A stretch of 23,599 bases of DNA from CAMLOF01 sp041913045. GTDB lineage: Bacteria; Pseudomonadota; Gammaproteobacteria; Burkholderiales; Burkholderiaceae_C. Within the stretch, counting starts at the first letter, position 1, and each line of letters opens with the position of its first letter. A model generated the notes under the pieces. That model worked only from the letters and a program-made list of their open reading frames with translations. It ran no database searches and had not been told where the DNA came from. The stretch covers positions 1 to 23,599 of the forward strand of contig JAYSGB010000047.1 of the NCBI GenBank assembly GCA_041913045.1, read 5' to 3'. This document shows positions 15,353 through 22,690 of this stretch, piece by piece. Both the position numbers and the translations under genes were made by a program.

Positions 15353-15607
15353 TCAGCGCTGCTGGCGCCGGATTTCCCGCAACATGAACAGGTAGAGGCC
15401 TTCCACCTTTTCGCGCGCCCATGGCGTTTTGCGAAGGAACTTCAGGCTGGAGTTGACGCTGGGGTCGTGCGTGAAGCAGCGAATGGGAATCTTGCGCGCC
15501 AGATCCGCCCAGCCGTAATGCGCCTCCAACGCCTTGACCATGGCCTCCAGGGTCACACCGTGGAGGGGGTTGCGCGGTTGTTCGGCGGGAGGTGAGGTGT
15601 CGTTCAT
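15353..15607 (-). CDS. VF530 (DUF2132) family small protein
   Basis: An 84-residue protein of the VF530/DUF2132 family. It has the conserved blocks NPLHGVTLEAMV, HYGWADLARKIPIRCFTHDPSV and SSLKFLRKTPWAREKVE that define the family. A structure of the Vibrio homologue shows a small helical fold that may bind DNA; the cellular role is not established. The stop is 3 bp from the stop of the convergent PAS-GAF-GGDEF-EAL gene. No good Shine-Dalgarno precedes ATG 15607. The gene lies at the border of the intact backbone: directly upstream of its start, on the other strand, is the remnant of a toxin gene. Confidence 0.9.
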   Translation of the reverse strand: MNDTSPPAEQPRNPLHGVTLEAMVKALEAHYGWADLARKIPIRCFTHDPSVNSSLKFLRKTPWAREKVEGLYLFMLREIRRQQR

Positions 15608-15624
15608 TGGGGGGATTGTGCCTG

Positions 15625-15759
15625 TCCATCGGTGTGAATGACCTGCACGTTGCTGCTCACACTCACGGCGAAGGCCTGGTTCTGGTGACGAACGATGTGT
15701 CGGAGTTTTTGCGGTTGCCTGCGCTGGAAGTGGAGAACTGGGTTCAGGCGAGCTGGTAA
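15625..15759 (+). pseudogene. 3' remnant of a VapC-type PIN-domain toxin gene
   Basis: An open frame of 44 codons before the stop at 15757-15759 reads as the C-terminal third of a VapC-like toxin. SIGVNDLHVAAH carries the conserved Asp-rich helix of PIN ribonucleases. LVLVTNDVSEFLRLPALEVENW matches the terminal strand and the typical VTNN-x-REF...P-L-x-x-ENW ending. There is no start codon with a ribosome binding site and no N-terminal PIN half or antitoxin gene; the sequence upstream runs into the divergent start of the VF530-family gene. The fragment is therefore inactive. VapBC modules often travel in accessory DNA, so this marks a likely old insertion and deletion event. Confidence 0.7.
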
Positions 15760-16068
15760 GTTGTCCTCACATCGTCAACAGGCAGATTTGCGCGGGAGGG
15801 AAACTCCGCTTGGGCAACGAACGGTGGTTTGGCAGGCTGCAGTACTGCAGGGAACATCAGGCGATGTTTCGGTGAGGGGCTGGAATCGGCCAGAAGCCGC
15901 TCTGCATGGTAGCGTCGTGAGTGGCCAGTGCAGGCTGGGAGCAGTCCATGCCTACCGGCTGGTAGGCAGGTGGCTTTCAGCACAGAAGCAGACCTCCACG
16001 GTTTGCAGGTCGCATCCAATCCGTCCAAGTTACGGCAGCCCGTGGACGTTGCGTTGCGGTTGCCTTCC
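15760..16068. other. 309-bp stretch without a recognisable gene; contains one hairpin
   Basis: Several short open frames exist but none has a plausible ribosome binding site or family resemblance. A perfect 8-bp inverted repeat (TGCCTACC, loop GGCT, GGTAGGCA) sits at 15949-15968 without a T tract. The segment lies between the VapC remnant and the 3' end of the DHFR-family gene and looks like decayed DNA. Confidence 0.5.
15949..15968. repeat. Perfect 8-bp inverted repeat (hairpin)
   Basis: TGCCTACC at 15949-15956 and GGTAGGCA at 15961-15968 with loop GGCT. No T tract follows on either strand. The hairpin resembles REP-type palindromes in form, but only one copy is visible in this window. Confidence 0.45.
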
Positions 16069-16602
16069 TCAGTGGGCGTTCCGGTACGATGCTTGCACCA
16101 TACCGCTCTGGAACGGGCGACTTTGCATCAGGCGCCAGCGCGACGGGGGAAGCCCTTCTGCGAACAGCCGAATGCCGCTGCCCAACACCACGGGCACCCA
16201 AGATAGAACCAACTCGTTCACCAGATTCAGCTGGAGGGCCTGTCGGACTACTTCGCCGCCATCGAGGTAGATGGATTTGGCGCCCGAGGCCTGCACGGTT
16301 CGCAGCGCTTCTTCAATACTTCCCTGTAGAGCGCACTCACCGTGGACAGGTGCAAGCGGCCGGTGCGTCAGCACGTACACCGGCTTGCTACCAAAAGGCC
16401 ATTCGTTGAACTGGAGCACCGAGTCGTAGGTGTTGCGGCCCAGCACCAAGGCATCGGTCTGGGTCATGAGTGCGTCATAACCGGTCTCGGCTGACGACTC
16501 CTTGGCGCACTCGGACAGCCAGGATAGATCGCCTCCAGGGCCTGCGATGAAGCCATCGAGGCTGATGCCGAGAAAGACTACTACTTTGTGTGCATGAGGC
16601 AT
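16069..16602 (-). CDS. DHFR-family / RibD C-terminal-like reductase
   Basis: A 177-residue protein of the dihydrofolate reductase-like family that includes RibD C-terminal domains. Features are the N-terminal strand VVVFLGISLDGFIAGPGGDLSWL, the NADPH-site motif LGRNTYDSVLQF, PVYVLTHRP, the glycine-rich IYLDGGEVVRQAL, and the C-terminal PVVLGSGIRLF. These are typical of the small YyaP/YwjB-like group, whose substrates are not known; trimethoprim resistance should not be inferred. ATG 16602 has GGAG 8 bp upstream. It is divergent from a TetR gene with only 42 bp between the two starts. That gap holds a dyad, so the reductase is probably repressed by that regulator. Confidence 0.88.
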   Translation of the reverse strand: MPHAHKVVVFLGISLDGFIAGPGGDLSWLSECAKESSAETGYDALMTQTDALVLGRNTYDSVLQFNEWPFGSKPVYVLTHRPLAPVHGECALQGSIEEALRTVQASGAKSIYLDGGEVVRQALQLNLVNELVLSWVPVVLGSGIRLFAEGLPPSRWRLMQSRPFQSGMVQASYRNAH

Positions 16603-16616
16603 GAGGATGACTCCAT

Positions 16617-16640
16617 TTAAATATACATTGTAGAATTTAA
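16617..16640. promoter_or_regulatory. Putative TetR operator in the divergent DHFR-family / tetR promoter
   Basis: An AT-rich imperfect dyad centred on base 16628 has core TACA-T-TGTA and outer arms TTAAAT and ATTTAA, offset by one base. It fills most of the 42-bp gap between the two divergent starts, in strong base-composition contrast to its surroundings. TAGAAT (16631-16636) could be a -10 for a nearly leaderless tetR transcript. Binding by the adjacent TetR protein is inferred from position. Confidence 0.5.
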
Positions 16641-16644
16641 TGCG

Positions 16645-17232
16645 ATGAAAGATCAGACCAATCCCAAGCCGCGCGGGCGGCCCAGGCAGGATGCATCTCT
16701 GCTGAACCGCGAGCTCATCCTGTCCAAGGCCACACAACTGATGGCAGCAGGCGCTGCCGACGTAAGCATGCGTGCCATAGCCTCCGCGCTGCAGGTCAAT
16801 GCCATGGCGCTGTACCACTACTTCGGCAGCAAGCAGGCATTGAGGAATGCCATGGTGGAACAGGCGTTTGCACCGCTGTTGGCGCTGCGCCCGCGCCTGA
16901 CTAAACTGCCCACCGCCGAACAGCGGCTTAGGCTGCTGGCCGACACCTACCTGCACTGCGCCGCCACCGCGCTACCACTTACCCGACACTTGGTAGTGCG
17001 GGGTGGTGCACCTCTGGCTACAGCATTTGGGGTTTTGTTCGATGAGGCTCTGGGAAACTCCCGGCACGCATCAGCAACCAATACCGTGCGGGATGTGTTG
17101 GTGGACTACCTGCATGGTGTGGCCTTGGCTGGCCCCAGGAGCGCAGTCAAAGCACTGGAAGCAGGTTGGCCCGTTTTGATGGAGGGTGTCAGACGGCACC
17201 TTGAAGAGGACTCTGAAAAACCAGCCGAATAG
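16645..17232 (+). CDS. TetR-family transcriptional regulator
   Basis: A 195-residue regulator. The N-terminal helix-turn-helix covers about residues 20-65: ILSKATQLMAAGAADVSMRAIASALQV, then the recognition region with the hallmark LYHYFGSKQALRNAM. The C-terminal two thirds form the variable ligand-binding helical domain, with no recognisable ligand signature. The length is normal. ATG 16645 lies just after the dyad and has no clear Shine-Dalgarno, so the transcript may be leaderless or very short-leadered. An SDR gene follows after 17 bp on the same strand, and a DHFR-family gene is divergent. This suggests that it controls both, in response to a small organic molecule (inference). Confidence 0.9.
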   Translation: MKDQTNPKPRGRPRQDASLLNRELILSKATQLMAAGAADVSMRAIASALQVNAMALYHYFGSKQALRNAMVEQAFAPLLALRPRLTKLPTAEQRLRLLADTYLHCAATALPLTRHLVVRGGAPLATAFGVLFDEALGNSRHASATNTVRDVLVDYLHGVALAGPRSAVKALEAGWPVLMEGVRRHLEEDSEKPAE

Positions 17233-17249
17233 ACAGAAGAGGTTCGCCT

Positions 17250-18053
17250 ATGAAACGACTGAATCACAAGGTCGCGCTCGTTACCGGCGCAGCACAAGGC
17301 ATTGGTGAAGCCATTGCCGAAGCCATGGTGGGTGAGGGTGCCCAGGTGATCCTGACGGACATCCATGAAGCCTTGCTTCAGCGGACAGCGCAGCGGCTGG
17401 GCATGCCGGCGTTGGTGCTGGATGTACGCGAAGAAAGCCATTGGGAAACAGCCATGGCGCGCGTTTTGGCAGAGCACGGTGCGCTGCATGTGCTGGTGAA
17501 CAACGCGGGCATTACAGGCTTGGAAGACGGTGCGTCGCACGACCCGGAGCACACGTCTTTGGTGGAGTGGCGGCGTGTTCACGCCACCAACCTGGACGGT
17601 GTGTTTCTGGGCTGCAAGCACGCTTTGCGAGCCATGCGGCAGTTGCCCCGGGGGGCGTACGGCTCCATCGTCAACATCTCTTCACGGTCGGGCATCGTAG
17701 GGATTCCCGCTGCGGCCGCTTACGCATCGAGCAAGGCAGCGGTGCGCAACCACACCAAATCGGTGGCCTTGTACTGTGCAGAACAAAAACTGTCTGTGCG
17801 GTGCAACAGCATCCACCCAGCGGCCATCCTCACACCCATGTGGGAACCGATTCTGGGCTCTGGCCCAGAGCGGGAGGCCACCATGCAGGCCATGGTGGCA
17901 GACACGCCATTGCGCCGGTTCGGGACGCCGCAAGAGGTAGCAAGTCTGGCGGTATTCCTGGCTTCAGACGAGTCTGCTTACGTAACCGGCTCAGAGTTTC
18001 ATGTGGATGGCGGGATTCTGGCCGGGTCTGCTGCGGTGCCAGGGCAGCAGTAG
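17250..18053 (+). CDS. Short-chain dehydrogenase/reductase (SDR)
   Basis: A 267-residue classical SDR that oxidises or reduces an alcohol/ketone pair with a nicotinamide cofactor. Visible are the cofactor motif TGAAQGIG (about 12-19), an acidic residue after strand 2 (D37 in LTDIHE) suggesting NAD(H) preference, NNAG (84-87), and a catalytic triad of S145 (NISSRSG), Y158 and K162 (YASSK). The C-terminal motif ASDESAYVTGSEFHVDGG is also typical. The substrate is not predictable. ATG 17250 has AGAGG about 9 bp upstream, and the gap to tetR is 17 bp, so the pair is probably one transcript. Directly after the gene the sequence becomes non-coding debris leading to an IS remnant. Confidence 0.92.
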   Translation: MKRLNHKVALVTGAAQGIGEAIAEAMVGEGAQVILTDIHEALLQRTAQRLGMPALVLDVREESHWETAMARVLAEHGALHVLVNNAGITGLEDGASHDPEHTSLVEWRRVHATNLDGVFLGCKHALRAMRQLPRGAYGSIVNISSRSGIVGIPAAAAYASSKAAVRNHTKSVALYCAEQKLSVRCNSIHPAAILTPMWEPILGSGPEREATMQAMVADTPLRRFGTPQEVASLAVFLASDESAYVTGSEFHVDGGILAGSAAVPGQQ

Positions 18054-18450
18054 GTCTAGGTAGTCGGTAAGTGCTTCGCTCGCACCGTGTAGATTCCCAA
18101 TCTTTCCCCTCACCGCTGTGCATGTGGGTTGCTCCAATCTGTCCGACTGATTCAAGCCGCTTAGCGTATGTACGCCCAGTCATGTCCACCGACCGCTAAC
18201 GCTGCAGACTTGCAGGTCAAGACACGGATGTCGCTAGTAGGCTGACAGCGGCCGGCCATGTTTTGCAGACCAACGTCAGCTGTCGCCAGAACCTGCCATT
18301 GGTCCTCCCGCGAGGCCACTGACCGCTGCACCTTCAGCAGCGGCCGCTCAGCAGCGATGGGCCACACGAGGTGCCGAGCGACTCCTTCCCGCCAAGGCGA
18401 CCGACTCTTCGCGACCCGGAGAGACCTTCGCCTTGACTGCCCTGCCCCCT
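18054..18450. other. About 400 bp without a recognisable gene
   Basis: Between the SDR stop and the IS3 remnant no frame on either strand has a plausible start, ribosome binding site and family resemblance. The base composition stays GC-rich with many short GC palindromes. I see no terminator with a T tract directly after the SDR gene. It looks like degraded intergenic DNA. Confidence 0.5.
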
Positions 18451-18492
18451 GTAGACGTACTAATCTGAAGCTAGTGAAGTCCGTCACCCACC

Positions 18493-18905
18493 ATGAGAAT
18501 GACGGACATGACGAAGAGCTGATTGACCGAAGAACAAATCATCGGCTTCCTCAAGCGGGCCGAGGCCGGCATGCCGATCAAGGAGCTGCGCCGCAACGGC
18601 GGTTTCAGCGAAGAGACGTCTTACAAGTGGCACGCCAAGTTCGGCGGCATGCAGGTCTCTGAAGCCCAGCACCTGCGCGAGTTCGAAGCCGAGAACGCCA
18701 AGCTCAAGCGGCTGCTGGTCGAGGCGCACCTGGACATGCATTCGCTCAAGAGCGTTTTGGGGGTAAAGCGCCATCCCCACAGGTCAGGCGCGAGGCGATC
18801 CGGCGCATGGTGAGCGAGCACGATTTGTCCGAACGCCCGTGCCGTCTTGTAAGGCTCTCCCGCGATAGCTAACGCCATCCACCGCAGGCCGATCAGGCCT
18901 GCCTG
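18493..18905 (+). mobile_element. Decayed 5' part of an IS3-family insertion sequence (orfA and start of orfB)
   Basis: A frame from ATG 18508 reads MTKS, a TGA stop at 18520-18522, then LTEEQIIGFLKRAEAG. It continues through the helix-turn-helix and leucine-zipper region of IS3-family OrfA (YKWHAKFGGMQVSEAQ, ENAKLKRLLVEAHLDMHSLKS). The start of orfB follows in the -1 frame, as expected for IS3 programmed frameshifting: PQVRREAIRRMVSEHDLSER, CRLVRLSRDS, then a TAA at 18870-18872 where a Tyr codon is usual, then RHPPQADQA. Homology ends near 18905. The DDE catalytic domain and the right end are missing, so the element cannot move. The left terminal repeat could not be fixed; it may lie near 18441-18455. 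Confidence 0.82.
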
Positions 18906-18925
18906 AACTTGCTGCGGGTGCAGGT

Positions 18926-19423
18926 TCAAAACGTACCGAACGGGTTGTCGATCATGAACCGCCAAATCCCATCCGCTTGCCGGCGGACAACATCGGAGGA
19001 CGTTCCCGACATCTTCACGGGCCTGCCGTCAGGCCCGTTTCCTTCGATGATCCAGTCGGAGATCAGGAGCGCAACGTCTCCGCTGACCAGGATCTGTTTG
19101 TCAGTCGCCTTTATAGGCAGCTTCAGCTGCATGAACTCGGACAAGGATGCACGAATGGCCTTGTGGCCTCGCACGCTGGTGCCGGGCTTGGACACGAAAA
19201 CCGCGTCTGCAACGTAGACTTTCATGGCGCCGTCGAGGTCACCCGCGGTGATGGCGCTTGAAATGTACGGGGTCACGTCTTCCGGACGGCGGGGCAGGGG
19301 CGCATTGGTCGCGCCCTGTGCATGTACCTGTCCGAGGCCACCGATGCCGCTGGCGAACAACACGGCGGAGGCCGCCAGCATCTCACGTCGTGAAGAAGTG
19401 AAAGGAACTGCATTGCGTGTCAT
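18926..19423 (-). CDS. Exported SnoaL/NTF2-like protein
   Basis: A 165-residue protein with an N-terminal signal, about residues 1-36. SSRREMLAA followed by a hydrophobic stretch and VHAQ resembles a Tat signal and cleavage site. The mature part is an NTF2/SnoaL-like cone: YISSAITAGDLDGAMKVYVADAVFVSKPG, VRGHKAIRASLSEFM, and the closing GIWRFMIDNPFG. This is typical of the DUF4440/ketosteroid isomerase-like group. Such proteins may be small enzymes or ligand binders, and the substrate is unknown. AGGAGA 6 bp before ATG 19423 fixes the start. The stop lies about 20 bp from the end of the IS3 remnant, so the IS deletion endpoint is next to its 3' end. Debris of an alpha/beta hydrolase gene lies upstream on the same strand. 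Confidence 0.8.
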   Translation of the reverse strand: MTRNAVPFTSSRREMLAASAVLFASGIGGLGQVHAQGATNAPLPRRPEDVTPYISSAITAGDLDGAMKVYVADAVFVSKPGTSVRGHKAIRASLSEFMQLKLPIKATDKQILVSGDVALLISDWIIEGNGPDGRPVKMSGTSSDVVRRQADGIWRFMIDNPFGTF

Positions 19424-19484
19424 GAATTTCTCCTAGATAAACAAAGACGCAGCGTCTTGTCGGAGCGCTAGCGCCCACGGGGTC

Positions 19485-19701
19485 TTACTGATCTCCAGCG
19501 GCAAACGTCGTCAGATACGCGATCTGGTTAACAAAGCCATCCGGATGCGCACAGTGCTGGACGTGAGGAATTGACGCAGGTGGTCAAACGCCGCAACGCC
19601 ACCGTAGGCGTGTGCGACAAGGATGAATGGTTTGAGACCCAGGGCCGACGCGACCGCCGCGGAGACGGCATGACGGGTTGGATAGCAGCTTGTGAGGTCA
19701 T
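19485..19701 (-). pseudogene. Remnant of an alpha/beta-hydrolase gene
   Basis: On the minus strand one frame reads SALGLKPFILVAHAYGGVAAFDHLRQF, which resembles the nucleophile elbow of an alpha/beta hydrolase (usually HSYGG). After a frame change it continues as AHPDGFVNQIAYLTTFAAGDQ and a stop at 19485-19487. This is the segment that normally follows the elbow (a strand ending in T-F-x-x-x-D). The elbow Ser is Ala here, and the flanking parts of the fold are missing. ATG 19701 with AAAGGA 7 bp upstream is a good start signal but is out of frame with the hydrolase-like segment. I read this as a gene with at least one frameshift and large deletions. Confidence 0.55.
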
Positions 19702-19759
19702 AGCGAGTCCTTTCGATCGCTGTTGGAAATAGCCTGTAAGGAAGCGCCAGGTCGGGTGG

Positions 19760-21844
19760 CTAAATTTCTAGCTGCAGAGCCTCATTCGACGCTTGCATGC
19801 CCTGCGCTGGCAACGCGCAGCAGATTAGTGCTTCGTCTGCTTCTACCTGGAACGAAGGTTGTATTGCATAGGTCACCGCGCCCTTGAGTACACGCGTTCT
19901 GCAGGTGCCGCAGCTTCCGCCTCGACAGCCGAATGGCGGTGTGAGCCCCCGCGCCTCCGCCACGTCGAGGAGCGAGCCGCCCTCGGGGCTCCAGCGCCCT
20001 TCCCTGCCCGACTCAGTGAAGAGCACTCGCACCGATTCCGTGGCCGCAGGTGCCAATACGGCCGCCTCAACCGCACGGATGCCTGCATTGCTCGAACGTT
20101 TGAGCGAGGAAGGACCAAAGGTCTCAGCATGAATGCGGTCGTCGGCAACGTTGAGATCGCGCAGCCCGTCATAGGTGGCCTGCATGAACCCGGACGGGCC
20201 GCAGAGGTAGAAGTCATAGTCACCGAACGGCAGCGTGGCCTTCAGCAATTCGATGTCAATACGGCCCTCCTTGTCGTAGTCTCGGCCGAGCACCGCAGCG
20301 CCAGGCTGACTGAGCGTGCGCACCCACCGAATCTCCCCCTTGCCGGCTTCCACCAGTGAGGCGAGCTCAGTGTCGAACGGACGCTCTTCGAGCGTGCGCG
20401 CCGACTGGAACAGCCAAGTAGGCCGCAAGACCCGCGTGCGCTCGCCCTCGTGCACGAGATGCCGCAGCATTGCCAGGATTGGAGTGATACCGATGCCCGC
20501 AGCAAGCAGTACCAACGGCCGCCGTTGCGCAGCATCCACCGTGAAGCTGCCAGCCGGTGCCCGCGCCTCCAGCAGGTCGCCCACGTGAAGGCTGTGCAGG
20601 TGCCGCGAGGCCTTACCGTCGTTCTTCACGCTGATGCGGTACTCGCCGTCCGAGGGCGCCAGCGACAACGTGTAAGTGCGCAAGAGCGCTTCAGCTGTAT
20701 CTGGCAGCGTCATGCGAATCGGCAGGTGCTGGCCCGGCAGCGGAAGAACCGTCGCGACGCCGTCGTTGGGCGACAGGTATAGCGAGCGCACGGAACTGCT
20801 TTCTTGCTCCACGCGGGTCACCCGGAAAGGCCGCCATTGCTGGGCCAGCGCCTTCGCCGCAATGCGCCGGTCCGCGTCTTCCCAACTGCCAGTCATGCGC
20901 AGGTTGGGCGACCAGCCGTCTGCCGTCATGCGCCACCGCAACGGCAGGCCTTGGGGACGGTAGATCACGCGGCGGGGAGTGAAGGTCCACAAGCGCTCGG
21001 CGCCTTCGAAGGCCGCGACATCTGGAGCGTCGAGAATCACCTTTGCTTCGCCCGTCATCTGCAGCACGTCGCCAGTATCCGAGTCGATGAACAGCAGGCC
21101 CGCCTTCGGGTTTAGGAGGAGATTTCCCAACGTCATGAAGAACTGGTTGCCCGAGAAGTCAGGAATGGTCAGCACGCCGTCACTGCTGATGCGCACGAAT
21201 CCCGGCTTACCGCCTCGGTGCGACACGTCAACCTGCCGCACGCCGTCTTGGCCGTCCACGTACGAAGCGACGTAGAAGGTGTCTGCCCGTTCGATCAGCT
21301 CATGCGCCCACGCGTCGAGCGCGTTGAGGTGGACCGCCGGCTCGCTCGAAGGCAAGGCCGGGTCACGTGCAAACGAAAATTCCCGGTTCTGGATGTAACG
21401 CGGGCAGTTCCCAAAGCTCTGCACCACCCCGATCTCCAACATGCCTTCGTCGGAGTGGCGCAGATTGCCGTTCATGCGGTTGCACCGGCGTGTCATCAGG
21501 TCGATACCGAGCACGCCCACCGCGTCGCCATCCTTCATGCCGCCTTCGGCGGGGTCTGCCGCATCGCGCGGGGCACGCACGACCAGCGTCACGCGGTCGG
21601 GCGACTGAAGGAACCCGGGCTCGCCAGCGCGCACTGTCGCCCACGCATCACCCTGCGGATCGACCGCGCCGAGCACGATGAAGTGCAGCAGCGGATAGAA
21701 AGCGCGGTGCTGGTCGAGCAAGAAGTTCCGAACGTACAGGCGCCCCGGCTGGTCCATGGCCCGTACCGCGCCGACGCTGTCCTGTATGGCGAGTTCGCCG
21801 GCATGCCAGGGTGAATCGACAGGGGCGTTGATTGGGGCTTTCAT
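19760..21844 (-). CDS. PPOX split-barrel / ferredoxin reductase / 2Fe-2S ferredoxin fusion oxidoreductase
   Basis: A 694-residue cytoplasmic flavo-iron-sulfur protein. The N-terminal half (about 30-300) resembles the pyridoxamine-phosphate-oxidase-like FMN split barrel, for example IPDFSGNQFFMTLGNLLLNP and TGEAKVILD. About 335-585 is a ferredoxin-NADP+ reductase-type module: the FAD motif RTYTLS (389-394), the nucleotide motif AAGIGITP (448-455) and DFYLCGPSGFM (544-554). Residues about 605-690 are a plant-type 2Fe-2S ferredoxin with C640, C645, C648 and C675 or C676. Electrons could run from NAD(P)H through FAD and the cluster to the split-barrel flavin or an outside acceptor. The substrate is unknown. 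ATG 21844 has only a weak ribosome binding site. It follows the GST gene by 58 bp on the same strand, so the two are probably one operon. Confidence 0.88.
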   Translation of the reverse strand: MKAPINAPVDSPWHAGELAIQDSVGAVRAMDQPGRLYVRNFLLDQHRAFYPLLHFIVLGAVDPQGDAWATVRAGEPGFLQSPDRVTLVVRAPRDAADPAEGGMKDGDAVGVLGIDLMTRRCNRMNGNLRHSDEGMLEIGVVQSFGNCPRYIQNREFSFARDPALPSSEPAVHLNALDAWAHELIERADTFYVASYVDGQDGVRQVDVSHRGGKPGFVRISSDGVLTIPDFSGNQFFMTLGNLLLNPKAGLLFIDSDTGDVLQMTGEAKVILDAPDVAAFEGAERLWTFTPRRVIYRPQGLPLRWRMTADGWSPNLRMTGSWEDADRRIAAKALAQQWRPFRVTRVEQESSSVRSLYLSPNDGVATVLPLPGQHLPIRMTLPDTAEALLRTYTLSLAPSDGEYRISVKNDGKASRHLHSLHVGDLLEARAPAGSFTVDAAQRRPLVLLAAGIGITPILAMLRHLVHEGERTRVLRPTWLFQSARTLEERPFDTELASLVEAGKGEIRWVRTLSQPGAAVLGRDYDKEGRIDIELLKATLPFGDYDFYLCGPSGFMQATYDGLRDLNVADDRIHAETFGPSSLKRSSNAGIRAVEAAVLAPAATESVRVLFTESGREGRWSPEGGSLLDVAEARGLTPPFGCRGGSCGTCRTRVLKGAVTYAIQPSFQVEADEALICCALPAQGMQASNEALQLEI

Positions 21845-21902
21845 AGAACTCTCGCGTACAAGTGTTGTTGGTCGTCCTCGGTCGCCCAGGGCTGTGAGTG
21901 CG

Positions 21903-22514
21903 TCAGGCAGCCAGGCCTACCGGCGTCTTGCCGAACCCGACGAAGCCGGGCAGTGCCTCAATCCGCGCGAGCCATGCGCGCACATTCGGATAGGCCTGCA
22001 AGTCGACGTTGCCTTCGGGCGCGCGAGCGATGTAGCTGTACAACGCCACGTCCGCCACGGTGGGCTTCGAGTCGGCAATGAAGCTATGGCCCGCGAGTTG
22101 CGCCTCGATGACCGCCAGGATCGCGTGCGCGCGTCCAATAACTTCATCGGGCCTGAAGTCGGCGCCGAACACATTGATGAGTCGGGCTGCCGCTGGGCCA
22201 TAGGCGATCTGCCCAGCTGCCACGCTGAGCCACTTTTGCATCGTGGCCAACTCAGCGGGGTCCTGTGGCAGCCATTCGTGCAGGTTGAGCTTCTTAGCGA
22301 CGTAAACAAGGATCGCGTTAGAGTCCGCCACCACCGTGCCATCGTCGTCGAGCACCGGGACCTGCCCGAGTGGATTCAGTGCGAGAAACTCCGGTTTCTT
22401 GTGTGCGCCGGTCGCGAGGTCCACCTCGACCAACTCATGCTTCACGCCGACAAGGCTGAGGAAAAGGCGTGCGCGGTGCGAGTGGCCGGATAGGGGGTGG
22501 TGGTAGAGCTTCAT
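21903..22514 (-). CDS. Glutathione S-transferase
   Basis: A 203-residue soluble GST that conjugates or reduces substrates with glutathione. The N-terminal thioredoxin-fold domain has YHHPLSGHSHRARLFLSLVGV, the cis-proline segment GQVPVLDDDGTVVADSNAI (D64, S65 contact glutathione in the family) and an all-helical C-terminal domain with FIADSKPTVADVALYSYI. The N-terminal Ser-containing loop fits Beta/Theta-type bacterial GSTs. ATG 22514 has AAAGGA 8 bp upstream. A longer frame upstream exists but is not conserved. It is the first gene after the divergent LysR regulator and is followed by the flavo-iron-sulfur fusion gene. This suggests a joint role in detoxifying or reducing an electrophilic compound (inference). 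Confidence 0.93.
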   Translation of the reverse strand: MKLYHHPLSGHSHRARLFLSLVGVKHELVEVDLATGAHKKPEFLALNPLGQVPVLDDDGTVVADSNAILVYVAKKLNLHEWLPQDPAELATMQKWLSVAAGQIAYGPAAARLINVFGADFRPDEVIGRAHAILAVIEAQLAGHSFIADSKPTVADVALYSYIARAPEGNVDLQAYPNVRAWLARIEALPGFVGFGKTPVGLAA

Positions 22515-22690
22515 GAAAGATCCTTTGTTGATGTCCGAACAGGCGATTCCGTGTCCGTGACGCGAATGATCTTTTGTCGCCGCCATCTTTAGAATCACTT
22601 CGGACTGCAATTCACTTTTCTCGAAATTTCAGTAAAAGCATCCGGGTTCTGGCGCCATTGCGCGACACGAAGTTCGTTGGAGGTTCATCG
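22515..22690. promoter_or_regulatory. Divergent GST / lysR control region with two dyads
   Basis: The 176-bp gap holds a perfect 11-bp palindrome ACGAAGTTCGT (22667-22677) just before the lysR ribosome binding site. A second pair, TTTC-TC-GAAA (22617-22626), runs into GAAATTTC (22623-22630). LysR-type regulators commonly bind T-N11-A dyads between divergent genes. These are candidate sites by position only; I could not fix a -10/-35 pair. Confidence 0.4.

Noticed and set aside
15695..16270. A 191-codon plus-strand frame after the toxin remnant
   Set aside because: It overlaps the DHFR-family gene in antisense, starts in the toxin remnant and has no recognisable domain.
16069..16602. Trimethoprim-resistant dihydrofolate reductase
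   Set aside because: It belongs to the RibD C-terminal-like branch, not to classical FolA/DfrA; resistance should not be inferred.
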